Source: Thermothelomyces thermophilus ATCC 42464 (taxonomy: Eukaryota; Ascomycota; Sordariomycetes; Sordariales; Chaetomiaceae). Taken from it: DNA of 64,000 nt. Position numbers and translations under genes: made by a program. The stretch lies in the NCBI RefSeq assembly GCF_000226095.1, contig NC_016472.1:1240001-1304000 (forward strand), given 5' to 3'. The notes under the pieces are model-generated. The model saw only the letters and a list, made by a program, of their open reading frames with translations. It was not told where the DNA came from and searched no databases. This document shows, piece after piece, positions 11,669-21,135 of this stretch (position 1 is the stretch's first letter; every line of letters begins with the position of its first letter).

Positions 11669-12570
11669 GGTGCAGTGGTGCAGAGAAGGAATTGACAAGG
11701 GACAAATCGAACGATTTGATGTGTTGCAATTGGGGTTGGGAAAAGAAAAAGAAAAATTGGCGATGCTTCGAGGGAGGTAGAGAAAGAGGGAGAAAATTAC
11801 TGTCAACAAGAGATCACAACCTTTTCGGCCAGCGGAATCCTTTTGAAGCCCAACAAGACGAGGTAAGGAGTCCAGACAACATTCCCGTCCGATACGATAC
11901 GAATGCCCAGCAACCACAGCCCACTTAGAACATACTATGGTTAGTTAAATGCGGACGTGCCCCGCAGTCAGCGCCGTGCCGGCGCCACGTCCCCTGCTGC
12001 GAGCATCTCGACCCCACGGAAGACCGACGGGTCTCCACCACCTGCAGCAGGTTCGGGGTCCTATTCGCTGAGATGGCAGGGGCGGTCTGAACTGCCGGGA
12101 CCGCGCATTCATCGCACGTTTCCCGCAACTTCCCCCCAAGCATCTTTCCGGCTCTCAACTCTAGTCAAGATTTCCACATGACCACAAGTTTAAGGGGTCT
12201 AACGTAGAGGACGGGCAAAGTGCTCAATTATCCAAGACAAGTCAGTGACCTGGTGGAAATATCAACGCGGAATGCTGCGCTAGTTGAGTTTGGCGCATTT
12301 GCTGCCTCTGAGTTGCCACTGCAAGCCCCAGAGGTTGAGGGGCTGATTAAGACAGCAGCCACAACATCGAACGATCATCCCTGCCGAGGAAAAGGTTGGG
12401 AAAGCGATGGTTTTGACATTAATATCTAGTCACCGCTGCTTCTCCTCACCCGATTGACAAGAGGCCAAGAAGCTTTTTGCTTTATGCTCGTTTGGTCCCG
12501 AGGAGCACAGCCAACATCAGCTTCTAGACTCTCACGATTCAACCACAACTCAGCCGCCGGGGGGAGGACG
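11669..12570. other. Divergent promoter region of Uap1 and the DNA glycosylase
   Basis: About 900 bp between two divergent start codons. No further gene, repeat or clear TATA box was seen. An alternative in-frame ATG for the glycosylase lies at 12484. Confidence 0.5.
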
Positions 12571-13701
12571 ATGGGCGCGGATATTACGGAGGACACCCGC
12601 CCGCCGCCGACTTTCCAAGGCCGCCTGCAACTCGAGAGCTTCATGTTCAAAGCAGGTTTCGCGACTGCCGGGCTACGGCGGAGCCTGCGCCTCTCGTCAG
12701 CGTCTTCATCATCGGCCGCGGCACTCCCGGTGCCGCCGCCACGGCGGGCCTCGCGCTCCCCGTCCAAGCGCAAAGCGGACCCTCCCGATGAGGACGATCT
12801 CAAAGAGGAGGACACCTCCTCGCCATCTACCCCGGCGGCCACCAGCACCACCAGCATCACCAGCACCATCAGCGCCACAGCAACAGCAACAGCAACAGTA
12901 ACCGTAACCAGGTCCCCTTCCCGCAACAACAGGTCCAAGCGGGCCCGGGTCCCCTCCAGCTACGCGCCGCCGTCGGCATACGCCCACTTACCGGGCCTGC
13001 CGGACGCGCTGGCGCCGAACCTGCTGGTGCTCTTCGTCGGGCTGAACCCGGGCATCGAGACGGCGCGGACGGGCCACGCGTACGCGCACCCGACCAACCT
13101 CTTCTGGCGGCTGCTGCACTCGTCGGGCGTGACGCCGCGGCTGTGCGCGCCCGCCGAGGACCGCCAGCTGCCGGCGCGGTACGCCCTGGGGCTGACCAAC
13201 ATCGTCGCGCGCCCCAGCCGCAACGGCGCCGAGCTGAGCCGCGCCGAGATGGACGCCGGCGTCGCCGTCCTCGAGGCCAAGATCCGCCGCTGGCGGCCCG
13301 AGGCCGTCTGCCTCGTCGGCAAGAGCATCTGGGAGAGCGTCTGGCGCGTCCGCCACGGCCGGCCCATCCGGCCCGCAGAGTTCCGCTACGGCTGGCAGGA
13401 CGAGCGGGAGAACATGGGCCGTCTCGACCGGGACGGGTGGCAGCGGCCGGTGGAAGAAGAAGAAGAAGAAGAGGAGGAGGAGGAGGAGAAGGAAGAAGGG
13501 GTCGTGTACGACCCGGATTGGAAAGGGGCAAGAGTGTTCGTGGCGACGAGCACCAGCGGGCTGGCAGCGACGCTGAAGCCCAAGGAGAAAGAGGAGATAT
13601 GGAAAGAACTGGGGGACTGGGTCGTCAAGAGGAGGGCCGAGAGGGCAGCTGCTGGTGATTCTGTCGCGGTCACCGCAGCCACAAACACCGCGGCGATCTA
13701 A
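12571..13701 (+). CDS. TDG/MUG family G:T/U mismatch DNA glycosylase
   Basis: Single exon, 376 aa from the ATG at 12571. An upstream in-frame ATG (12484) exists, but MGADITEDTRPPPTFQGRLQLESF better matches fungal homologues, which start just before the FxGRLxL motif. The N-terminal third is Ser/Thr/Lys-rich, with basic patches near 60-70 and 115-127 suited to DNA binding and nuclear entry. The catalytic domain starts at about residue 130 and has VGLNPGI (156-162), with N159 in the place of the Asn that activates water in Mug/TDG, then YALGLTNIVARPS and AVCLVGKSIWE, and the second motif as VATSTSGLAA. The enzyme removes uracil or thymine mispaired with G, starting base excision repair. A run of 15 acidic residues coded by GAA/GAG (about 13456-13500) interrupts the domain between the GWQ and VFVATST segments. 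Confidence 0.9.
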   Translation: MGADITEDTRPPPTFQGRLQLESFMFKAGFATAGLRRSLRLSSASSSSAAALPVPPPRRASRSPSKRKADPPDEDDLKEEDTSSPSTPAATSTTSITSTISATATATATVTVTRSPSRNNRSKRARVPSSYAPPSAYAHLPGLPDALAPNLLVLFVGLNPGIETARTGHAYAHPTNLFWRLLHSSGVTPRLCAPAEDRQLPARYALGLTNIVARPSRNGAELSRAEMDAGVAVLEAKIRRWRPEAVCLVGKSIWESVWRVRHGRPIRPAEFRYGWQDERENMGRLDRDGWQRPVEEEEEEEEEEEEKEEGVVYDPDWKGARVFVATSTSGLAATLKPKEKEEIWKELGDWVVKRRAERAAAGDSVAVTAATNTAAI

Positions 13702-14076
13702 GTGACTGAAAGTGAGCCGGTTTGAAGCCGAGCGTGCCTTTTCCCTCCCATTAAATAAGACACCGCACGAGGGGAACAAGTTCATCAGCCATACCATACT
13801 TGTTGAATCATTAACGTAACCTATCTGCCTACTGCGCTCCAGGAAGTCGCGAAGAATGGTTCGCGGTCGACCTTATCCCAATGGAGCCACACCGACCGTC
13901 ATAAACACTCATTGCGTCTACTCCCCCCTTCCCCCCCCCTAAAAAACGCCTCGTTATCATGGGTATAACCAGTACCGAAAGAAGGAAGACAAAAAGCCGC
14001 CGTCAGCAAACGATTGAGGATATACACGAGTTTCTTAAAGCTTTGCAAAACTCGAACCAAGTACAAGGCCAGCCTT
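13702..14076. other. Convergent 3' region
   Basis: Spacer between the stop codons of the glycosylase and the DUF7732-like gene. Only a C-rich run near 13924-13939 stands out. Confidence 0.5.
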
Positions 14077-15169
14077 CTACGCCGTCAGGACGATAGCGCA
14101 AACGGTGGCGACGACGGGCCACCATCCGGCGTGGTGCAGCAGAGCACGCAGGCCACCCCCGGCGGCGTTCCCGGCCAAGGCGGCGGTGCCGTCGGGGAGG
14201 GTGCCGTTGACGAGGATCGTGCTGGTGCCGTTCACGTCGGCGACGTTGACGAGCGTCTTGTTGAGGGCGGCGTAGCTGCCGTTGCCGATCAGGTCGTCGA
14301 GGTAGTCCTTGTCGCGGTTCTCGTCGCATCCGCAGTCGGCGTTCTGCGCGCAGGCGCACTCGACCGGCTTGGACTCGGTGCGCTGCGACGTCACGTTGAA
14401 GAACTCATACTCGTCGTCAAAGCGGTAGATGTGGGCGCCGTAGAGCCACAGGCCCGGCCAGAAGGCGAGGGCGCTGGCCGCAAAGAAGACGGGGACGATG
14501 CCCGACGGCGACCGGCTGCCGGCCCGGTAGGGCGTGGCCGCGCCGCCGCCGTAGAATCTGCCGCCGCCGTAGGCCGGTGCCGGGACGGGACGAGAAGGGT
14601 TTCTTTGTTGCAGAGATCTACGTTAGCGGCCGTTTGAAATCAAAACATGCTGAACCAACGGAGAAGCAGTCAAACACACCGGCCTGACGATGATGATCCG
14701 CTACCGGAGCCGCCTCGGTTGGAGCCGCTGCGGGAGGAGCTAGCCCCCCCGCCCGAGCTCGAACCGCCTCTGCCTCTGCTCGCTCACTCCACGGTCACCA
14801 CCAGCTCAGAAACAAGGGGAGCAAACCGTTGATGAAGTAGGCCCGAGCCGTCCCACGGCCGGCGCGAGAGTAGGGGAAGAAAGAAAATAAAATAAAATAA
14901 AAAATGAACAGAACTTACGATCCCGATCCGGATGATCCGCGCCCGCCACCACTACCGCTGCTTCCGCCGCGACCGCCACCACCGCCTCCGCGACCGCCGC
15001 CGCCTCCGCCGCCCTTGCGCTTCCAGAGCTCCTCGGGCGCCGCCTCGTCGCGCTCATGAATCTGCACCGACTGGGGCTTCGCAAGGTCCACGGGAGGCGG
15101 CGCGCCGAGGGCGCCGAGGGCCGCGTCGCTGAGGAGCGCCGCCGCGAGGAAGAAGGACGTGAGTCTCAT
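14077..15169 (-). CDS. Secreted Gly/Ser-rich surface protein, DUF7732-like
   Basis: Three exons on the minus strand: 15169-14919, 14778-14680, 14617-14077; 296 aa. It begins with a signal peptide (MRLTSFFLAAALLSDAALG), then a Gly/Arg/Ser low-complexity stretch (about 52-130), then a segment YGGGRFYGGGAATPYRAGSRSP followed by a hydrophobic span with WPGLWLYGAHIYRF. A Cys cluster (CACAQNADCGCDENRDK) and several N-glycosylation sequons (NGS, NKT, NGT) come next, and the chain ends in a hydrophobic tail (WWPVVATVCAIVLTA) with no charged residue after it, as in GPI-anchor signals. I recognise the layout as a fungal family of unknown function annotated DUF7732; the name is from memory. Extracellular cell-wall or plasma-membrane location is inferred. 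The first acceptor (exon 2) could be placed a few bases differently because of the repetitive AGAGGC sequence. Confidence 0.8.
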
Positions 15170-16453
15170 GTTTGGTGTGTGGATTGAAATTGAGTCGGTG
15201 GCGTGACCGGATTAGGTACCACCTTGGGAAGGTGGGTGGGGAGGTGAGTGCCTGAGGTAGTGGTATGTACTACCGAGGAAAGAACTCTGAGCTCTGCAAG
15301 GTGCCTTCGGATGGGGAGGCGAGATGCAGATGTGCGCGGGCGAAATTCCCTAAGCGCGACTAGGTGGCGCTGTGGTAGTATGTATACTGTAGGTTTCAGA
15401 GAGTCAAGGAAGACAGGACCCGGATGCGGCAGAAGACGGGGACCCGGCTTTGATATACACGTACAACCTGCGCGGCAAAGAAAAGAGCAGGATCGGTGTT
15501 TTGGCGGCGATTGAATTGTCATCAACTGCCCAAGTAGGGAAACCTTTGGTGGCTGGGGCCAACCGCTAAGCGGACTGTCACCACAAAGAAATGGGTTAAG
15601 TCGTATGCCAAGAGACCCCGTGGCGTACTTTCACGTCGCCGATGATGGCATGCCTTCATGGACCGGGTTTCTCCTGCCAAGGCAGCGTTACCCGAAAACT
15701 CCGTACAAGGAGACCCTCACTTTTCGACTCAAGAATGAACCGAAAGCAGCCTGCTCTAACCTGCTGGGATTAAAGAAACCGCACCTTCGGCTACCGGGTT
15801 AAGTTGTTCGTCTGAAGCCGCAGTAGGTACCTAAACTCAACTCGGGTAATTTACTCGTTGTTATTCCCTCGGAACACGTCCATTTCCATGGCTGCAGCTT
15901 CCTGATGGAGCTAGTATATGGTCTCTATACAAGGAAGTTACACATGCTGGATTGGAAGGGTCCGGTGTGCCGTTTGTGGATGCAGTTGCGAACGCCCAAC
16001 TTAGCACAAGATCTCCGCAACTTAGGTGGCCCGCTAAACGTTGCTAATTACCTAGTGGTATTCGACCTGCGTATGGGCCACTGAGGCTGTGCGCAGTTAG
16101 TGGATTCCGTAGCGCAGTCGCTGGCAGAGTGACATACATACCCTAGCCTAAATACGTCGAGCGTTACATAACAAATAGCACACGGTTCCATACTTCAGTG
16201 TGTAGTAAGGCGTCACAGTGCATGTAAGAAAGCATTGCCTTGCAGTCTGCCTGACCGACATGATCGTTGCCATCAATCCTTCCCATTCATCACCGAGCGA
16301 TCCCATATCATTCGAGCCGTTTTCTGTCCCGACCCACCAAAAGATCCGCGGCACCTGTTCGTTCCTGCGGACAGCTTCGCACAGTAGTATCTCCATGTCT
16401 CTGCGGGCGATAGAAACCCCAGTGTGACTACGGTTCTGTCAGTCCACCCGACC
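15170..16453. other. Divergent spacer, no gene seen
   Basis: About 1.3 kb between the DUF7732-like gene and the ANCHR-like gene, which diverge. Frames here are short and lack recognisable motifs. It presumably holds both promoters. Confidence 0.5.
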
Positions 16454-17905
16454 ATGCCATCGTCACAACCGCCGGGCAGCGATCGATCCTTGCTGGATAG
16501 GCTGAATGCTCTCAAACCCACAAGCATCACATTTGACAAATCCGCAAAGTAATACTGCCCCGTCTACCACATGCTACCCACAACAATTCATTTAGATTCT
16601 ACCATGATCGCCATCACCTTCACCACCACTATTATCGTTATCCGCCTTGTTGTGAGCACATCGGGCTAAGAAACGTTTTTTAAAAAAAGCCCCGCAAGTG
16701 CGACTGGCCCAGGGACCCGACCGGAGTCGAAAGAAGATGCCTTGACCGCTCGGCTACGGGTACTCCGGAGTCAGACCAGCGGCGAGAAGCCCGGCGAAGG
16801 CGCTCCTCAGACACAAGGCCGCGGTCAGCAGCCAGGCAGACCGGACGACGCCGTGCGCGATGGAGCCGGCACAGCAGCATCGCCTCTGGTAGATCAGGCG
16901 GGCACTCAGCCATCATCGGTATCTCCAAAGGGTCACCGAAGCCCTAAGCAAAACAAGTTCTCCTATCAGATCGCCGACTCGCAGGCGGACGATGAGGAGG
17001 CCGTGGACGAGCTTCTCGAGGCTCTAGCAGACGAGGACTTTGAACTCGCCGCAGCCGAGGATGAAGAGCCGGCACCTCGGCAAAGCCGAGACGACGAGGC
17101 AGAGAGGGTGTCTGATCTCCTGCGCTCGCTGCAGCATGACGCCGGGGCGTCGACTCCCCAGGGCTCCAACCCGCCGTCGGCCGACGACTCGGACCACTCA
17201 GACGGCGAGCAGATGACGCGCGCCGTCGAGACGGTGCTCTCGCAGATACGCGACGAGATACGCTCCCTCCCGCCGCCTGGAGCAACGCTCGCCAAACAGG
17301 ACGATAACCAGCTCGCGGAAGACTGCCAGCAAAAGTCTGGTGAAGTGGAGAGCGCGGAATCCGAGAGAGGCGCGGGTCTTCAAGCTCCCGCCGGCTGGGC
17401 CGCGGACCGGCCTGGGGACAGGGACGAGGACGGAGGCGGAGGCGGAGACGGCGACGAACCCTCGTTCACCCTCCCCGCGGTGCCCTCGCAGCTCCCCGAC
17501 CCGGCCACGACGACGACGACGACAACAACAACAAGGATGGCAACCGACGGCGGCGGGGACGACTTCGAGAAGGACATCTCGGCGCGCCTGGCGTCCCTGC
17601 GCGGATTCGGGTCTCTCGACGCGCTCGGGCTGCCGTCGGCGCCGACGTTCCGTCCTCAAGACCGCCACGGCCAGTCGTCATCGGTGCCGGTCGGCAAGAA
17701 CCTCCTGCGACCCAGCAGGTACACCGACGAGGACCAAAAGACGTGGTGCATCGTGTGCCTAGAGGACGCGGCGATTAGGTGTATCGGGTGCGACAACGAC
17801 GTCTACTGCGCCCGCTGCTGGAAGGAGATGCACGTGGGACCCTCTGCCGGCTACGACGAACGGGGCCATCAGTGGGTGAAGTTCGAGAGGAACGCTCCTC
17901 GGTAA
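16454..17905 (+). CDS. ANCHR-like protein with C-terminal B-box type zinc finger
   Basis: Two exons, 16454-16548 and 16690-17905, give 436 aa. The first exon codes MPSSQPPGSDRSLLDRLNAL, a start typical of fungal proteins called abscission/NoCut checkpoint regulators; the second resumes before SKEDALTARLRVLR. The middle is acidic and disordered, with a leucine-rich helical segment EAVDELLEALADEDFEL (about 115-132) that resembles an MIT-interacting motif, and a Thr run coded by ACG/ACA. The C-terminus (about 380-436) has CIVCLEDAAIRCIGCDNDVYCARCW followed by MH and ERGHQW, the Cys/His spacing of a B-box finger. Animal ANCHR/ZFYVE19 binds VPS4 and delays abscission; a role in ESCRT control here is inference. 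The intron uses donor GTAATA and an acceptor preceded by a seven-A run, both weak, so that junction is the least certain part. Confidence 0.78.
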
Positions 17906-18313
17906 TTGTTTCCCGAGACTTGGCTACATGCATCATGCATCTCCGGGTCGGTTATGGGTGGTTCACCGCACTTGTTCTACGATATTGGGAGGCCTCCCGG
18001 TTCAATCCATCATAGACGAACGTGTTCGCCAGACGTGAATATATGTATAGGACGCTTCTGACGCCAACAAATGACAGAAAGCCGCCAAGTCCATCCGAAC
18101 TCTTTTGACCAATCCTTCCCATTCTTGTCCCGTCCAGTAGAAGGAAAAAAAGCAAGAAAAACAAAGCGAGAGAAAAATATCAGTTCGGGACTTGCACATC
18201 AAACCAGTCCGTTAATCAGCCCGTTGCAAAGCCATCAAGACTCCGCCACATCTTACCTTGTACTACCATGTCCGAACCGAAGTGTGTTACAATCTTGGCG
18301 TCGAAGAGAGAGA

Positions 18314-18344
<31 letters not shown>

Positions 18345-18512
18345 CTCAGTAATCCATAAGCATTCCGCCCCGTGGTACCCAATCCCATGCCCATCTTTCC
18401 CTTTTTTCTTCTTCTTTTTTTTTTGTTTTGGTTCCCTTTCGTTTCCTTCCCCTCTCATATTCCATTACCATCACCGCCAACGATACCCCCTACCGTAGCC
18501 TACCCTACCCTT
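17906..18512. other. Convergent 3' region with GT/GA microsatellite
   Basis: Spacer between two convergent genes. A GA-GT-GA microsatellite occupies 18305-18344 and a T-rich block lies near 18397-18430. Confidence 0.6.
18305..18344 (+). repeat. GA/GT/GA compound microsatellite
   Basis: Short AG run, then GT run, then a longer GA run, read directly. It lies in the shared 3' flank of the ANCHR-like and LMBR1-like genes. Confidence 0.85.
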
Positions 18513-20354
18513 TTAAGTCCTTGACCGGGAACCGTTGCCATTCCCGCTCCCGCTCCCCACCGTGCCGTAACCAGCTCCTCCTTCCTCATTCTGGCCGCCA
18601 GCGCCAGCTGTCCCGCTCGCCCGGCCAGTGATGTCGCCCCACGTGGCGCCGAACCGCCGGCGCGTGCTGGCCAGGAGGCCCTCCTCCTCGTCGACCTCGG
18701 CCTCCTCGTCGAGCTCGCTGAGGTCGAGCCTCGGGGTGCGGAAGAGGCTGGTGGCGAAGACGACGAGGAAGACGGCGAGGAAGGCGAACTGGGCCCAGAA
18801 GGCGACGGCGCCGAAGACGGGCCAGCCGAGGGTGACGCGGTTCAAGAAGGTCGACACGACCGTGGGCGTGCACACGTCACGGGCGGAGGGCTCGCGCGCC
18901 AGCTCGGAGCAGGGGCGCACCATGTCCGGGTGGCCGCGGCAGTCCGCCCGCGAGGGGACTAGGACGCCGCTGCCGCTGGCGACGCAGAACGTCTGGGTGC
19001 CGTAGGTGGCGTACTGCGGGGCGACGAGCATGGCGACGGCGTAGTTGATGGCCAGGACGGTGAGGGCCAGGAGGACGGTGGCGACGAGGAGGGCCTGGGG
19101 CGCGGTGCGGCCCTTCTTGAGCTGGAAGACGCGCACCCACAGGAAGCGGATGCCGACGGCGGCCAGGCCCGTGACGGAGCTGCTGAAGAAGAGGAGGACC
19201 AGGAGGGCGGTGAGGACGTAGTCGACGGGGAAGACGCGGGCGGACTGGACGAGAATCCAGTTGGCCGGCTGGAAGACGTTGAGGTGGCCGAGGATGTAGC
19301 CGCAGTGCTGCTTGCAGACCGAGTTGGCGGCCTTGTCGATTCCGGTGATGAGCATCGACACCCAGACGAGCAGGGCGACGAGCAGCAGCAGGATGCCGCC
19401 CAGGAGCTTGAGCGGGCGGAAGACGGCCTGCACCTTGGTCCAGGCCCGGTAGATGCGGCCGCGGCCGTCGCCGCGCGCCTCGGCCGCCAGCCGCTCGCGG
19501 CGGACGAGGGTCCGCTCCTCGCGCAGGAGCGCGTCCATCTCCCTCCTGTCCTTCTGCGACATGCCGCCGGGGCGGCCGGCGTTGCGCATCTCGAGCTGCC
19601 GCTGGAGCTCGCGGTTGCGCTCGAGGGCGGACGCCGTCGTCGCCGACAGCTGCGGCGCCGAGATGGACGGGGCCGACTTGATGAACGAGATGGGGAGGAG
19701 GGCGAGGCCGGAGCCCGTGTAGACGACGTAGAGCAGGGTGCCCAGGGTCATGAGCAGGCCGACGCCGAAGGTGAGCGCCTTCTCCCCGTTATTCTCGGCG
19801 AGCAGGCGCTTGAAGTAGTCCAGGTCCACGTGCCTCCCCGCGTCTCTGCCGGCGGCGGGCACGAAGAAGCCGATGAGGAAGAGGACGACGACGAGGAAGA
19901 CGAAGCCGAGAGTGTACTTGAAGGCCCGCCACAGGCGCTTGCCCGGGCTGCTGGTTCCCTCCTCCTCCTCGACCTCATCGTATTCCTCGTACCAGAAGTA
20001 GGTGAAGGGGATGACGACCAGGCACAGCAGCGCATCGAGGGTGTAGAGCGTGTAGTAGACGATCTTGAGCGTCAGGAGGATGCCCTCGACGCGCTCGGGC
20101 GTGGCCCAGTCCTTCTTGGCGCCAAGGTGGGCAGAGGAGGTAGACGAGACGAGCGCAATGTCGACGGGGAGGAGGAAGACGGTAGCGAGGAGGGCGGTCA
20201 GGCTGAGGACGGAGACGGTGCTGACGGCGACGGATCGCTCGTGCGGCGTCTGCCAGGTGAGGGTGGTGATAACGGAGACGATGAGAACGAGGACGATGGC
20301 GACGGCGTACGCGACCCAGATCAGACTGGTCTGTAGCAGACCTTCCGACGCCAT
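18513..20354 (-). CDS. LMBR1-domain membrane protein, probable lysosomal cobalamin transporter type
   Basis: Single exon, 613 aa, starting [21 protein letters not shown]. About nine hydrophobic spans are visible: two near the N-terminus, one at [22 protein letters not shown], one at [19 protein letters not shown], then [86 protein letters not shown] and a last one near 545-568. A charged cytosolic loop with [22 protein letters not shown] sits between spans 5 and 6. This layout and length match the LMBD1 subfamily, which in animals exports cobalamin from lysosomes with ABCD4; most fungi do not use cobalamin, so the real cargo or role in fungi is open. The C-terminus is acidic then Gly/Ser-rich. 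Divergent from Cft1 with a 781-bp promoter region. Confidence 0.88.
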   Translation of the reverse strand: MASEGLLQTSLIWVAYAVAIVLVLIVSVITTLTWQTPHERSVAVSTVSVLSLTALLATVFLLPVDIALVSSTSSAHLGAKKDWATPERVEGILLTLKIVYYTLYTLDALLCLVVIPFTYFWYEEYDEVEEEEGTSSPGKRLWRAFKYTLGFVFLVVVLFLIGFFVPAAGRDAGRHVDLDYFKRLLAENNGEKALTFGVGLLMTLGTLLYVVYTGSGLALLPISFIKSAPSISAPQLSATTASALERNRELQRQLEMRNAGRPGGMSQKDRREMDALLREERTLVRRERLAAEARGDGRGRIYRAWTKVQAVFRPLKLLGGILLLLVALLVWVSMLITGIDKAANSVCKQHCGYILGHLNVFQPANWILVQSARVFPVDYVLTALLVLLFFSSSVTGLAAVGIRFLWVRVFQLKKGRTAPQALLVATVLLALTVLAINYAVAMLVAPQYATYGTQTFCVASGSGVLVPSRADCRGHPDMVRPCSELAREPSARDVCTPTVVSTFLNRVTLGWPVFGAVAFWAQFAFLAVFLVVFATSLFRTPRLDLSELDEEAEVDEEEGLLASTRRRFGATWGDITGRASGTAGAGGQNEEGGAGYGTVGSGSGNGNGSRSRT

Positions 20355-21135
20355 CTTGTCTTGGGTTGTCTGGGTTCTATATGGTTTGTTCTGTTCTGCT
20401 TTGTTTCTGTTTCTGTTCCTGTTTCTGTTCCTGTTTCTTCCTCTTATTTATTATCTGCGACCGTGAATCCTCGGGAGCGTTCAGCGAAGTCGGGTCGAAT
20501 TAGCGGGTTGGAATTGCCGATGCGGCAGCTGCACTCTCATCCGCTGGGTGTTAACGAGCGGAACGATCATGCTAGGGGAGGTGCGAGGTACGAGGTGCGA
20601 GGAGGGCGGGCAGTTGGTGGGTTAGTTATCGAACCGGTTGCAAGTGAATGGGCAGGGGATGGGGAATCAATGGATTTTGGAGCTGTGACGCAATGCCGCA
20701 TACTTGCGGTAGCTTTGACAGGTTGACAATTGAGTTCTGTGTGGGCCTAGACTGTCAGAGCGTCAGGTAATGTCGTAGTATGGATACGGATTTATTAGGT
20801 AACTACAGTACTTTTTAGTACTTTTAAGTACTTTTACGCTAAGTTTACGGAGTAGTCGGGTGCGTGTATGCACAAATTCCGGTACTTACACTAGCTACTT
20901 GTGGTAACTTGGAACCCCCGTGGAACACCGGGGCCTCGAACCTTGGCGCGCAGCGATTCCCGGCGACGGCCAATCAGTTTCGTTCGTTGACTGTTGAGGT
21001 TGCCCAATTCAAAGCTTCCCAAGTTTCGAAGCTTCAACAGCAGAAAGCACCACCCCATCCACACTCTTTGAGCACGCGCATTTCACGCCAATTAATCCTC
21101 CTCAAGTGGAGAGATATGCGGCGGAGGCATACGCG
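20355..21135. promoter_or_regulatory. Divergent promoter region of the LMBR1-like gene and Cft1
   Basis: The two start codons face away from each other across 781 bp. Close to the LMBR1-like start is a TTTCTGTTCCTG-type repeat (about 20404-20442). A tandem ten-base repeat lies at 20807-20836 and a TACGGAGTA motif at 20846-20854. Confidence 0.6.
20807..20836 (+). repeat. Three tandem copies of AGTACTTTTW
   Basis: Units at 20807-20816, 20817-20826 and 20827-20836 read AGTACTTTTT, AGTACTTTTA, AGTACTTTTA. They lie roughly midway between the LMBR1-like and Cft1 start codons. Equal spacing of one helical turn would place the same face of the DNA in each unit; a factor-binding role is inference. 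Confidence 0.75.

Noticed and set aside
16700-16745. tRNA-like segment on the minus strand: an A-box-like TAGCCGAGCGG with a T7 run about 50 bases downstream
   Set aside because: No proper B box and no acceptor-stem pairing; the same bases code the conserved SKEDALTARL part of the ANCHR-like protein.
19284-20336. 350-codon open frame opposite the LMBR1-like gene
   Set aside because: Antisense shadow rich in Glu, Asp, Gly and Arg; the hydrophobic spans on the other strand are clearly the real coding signal.
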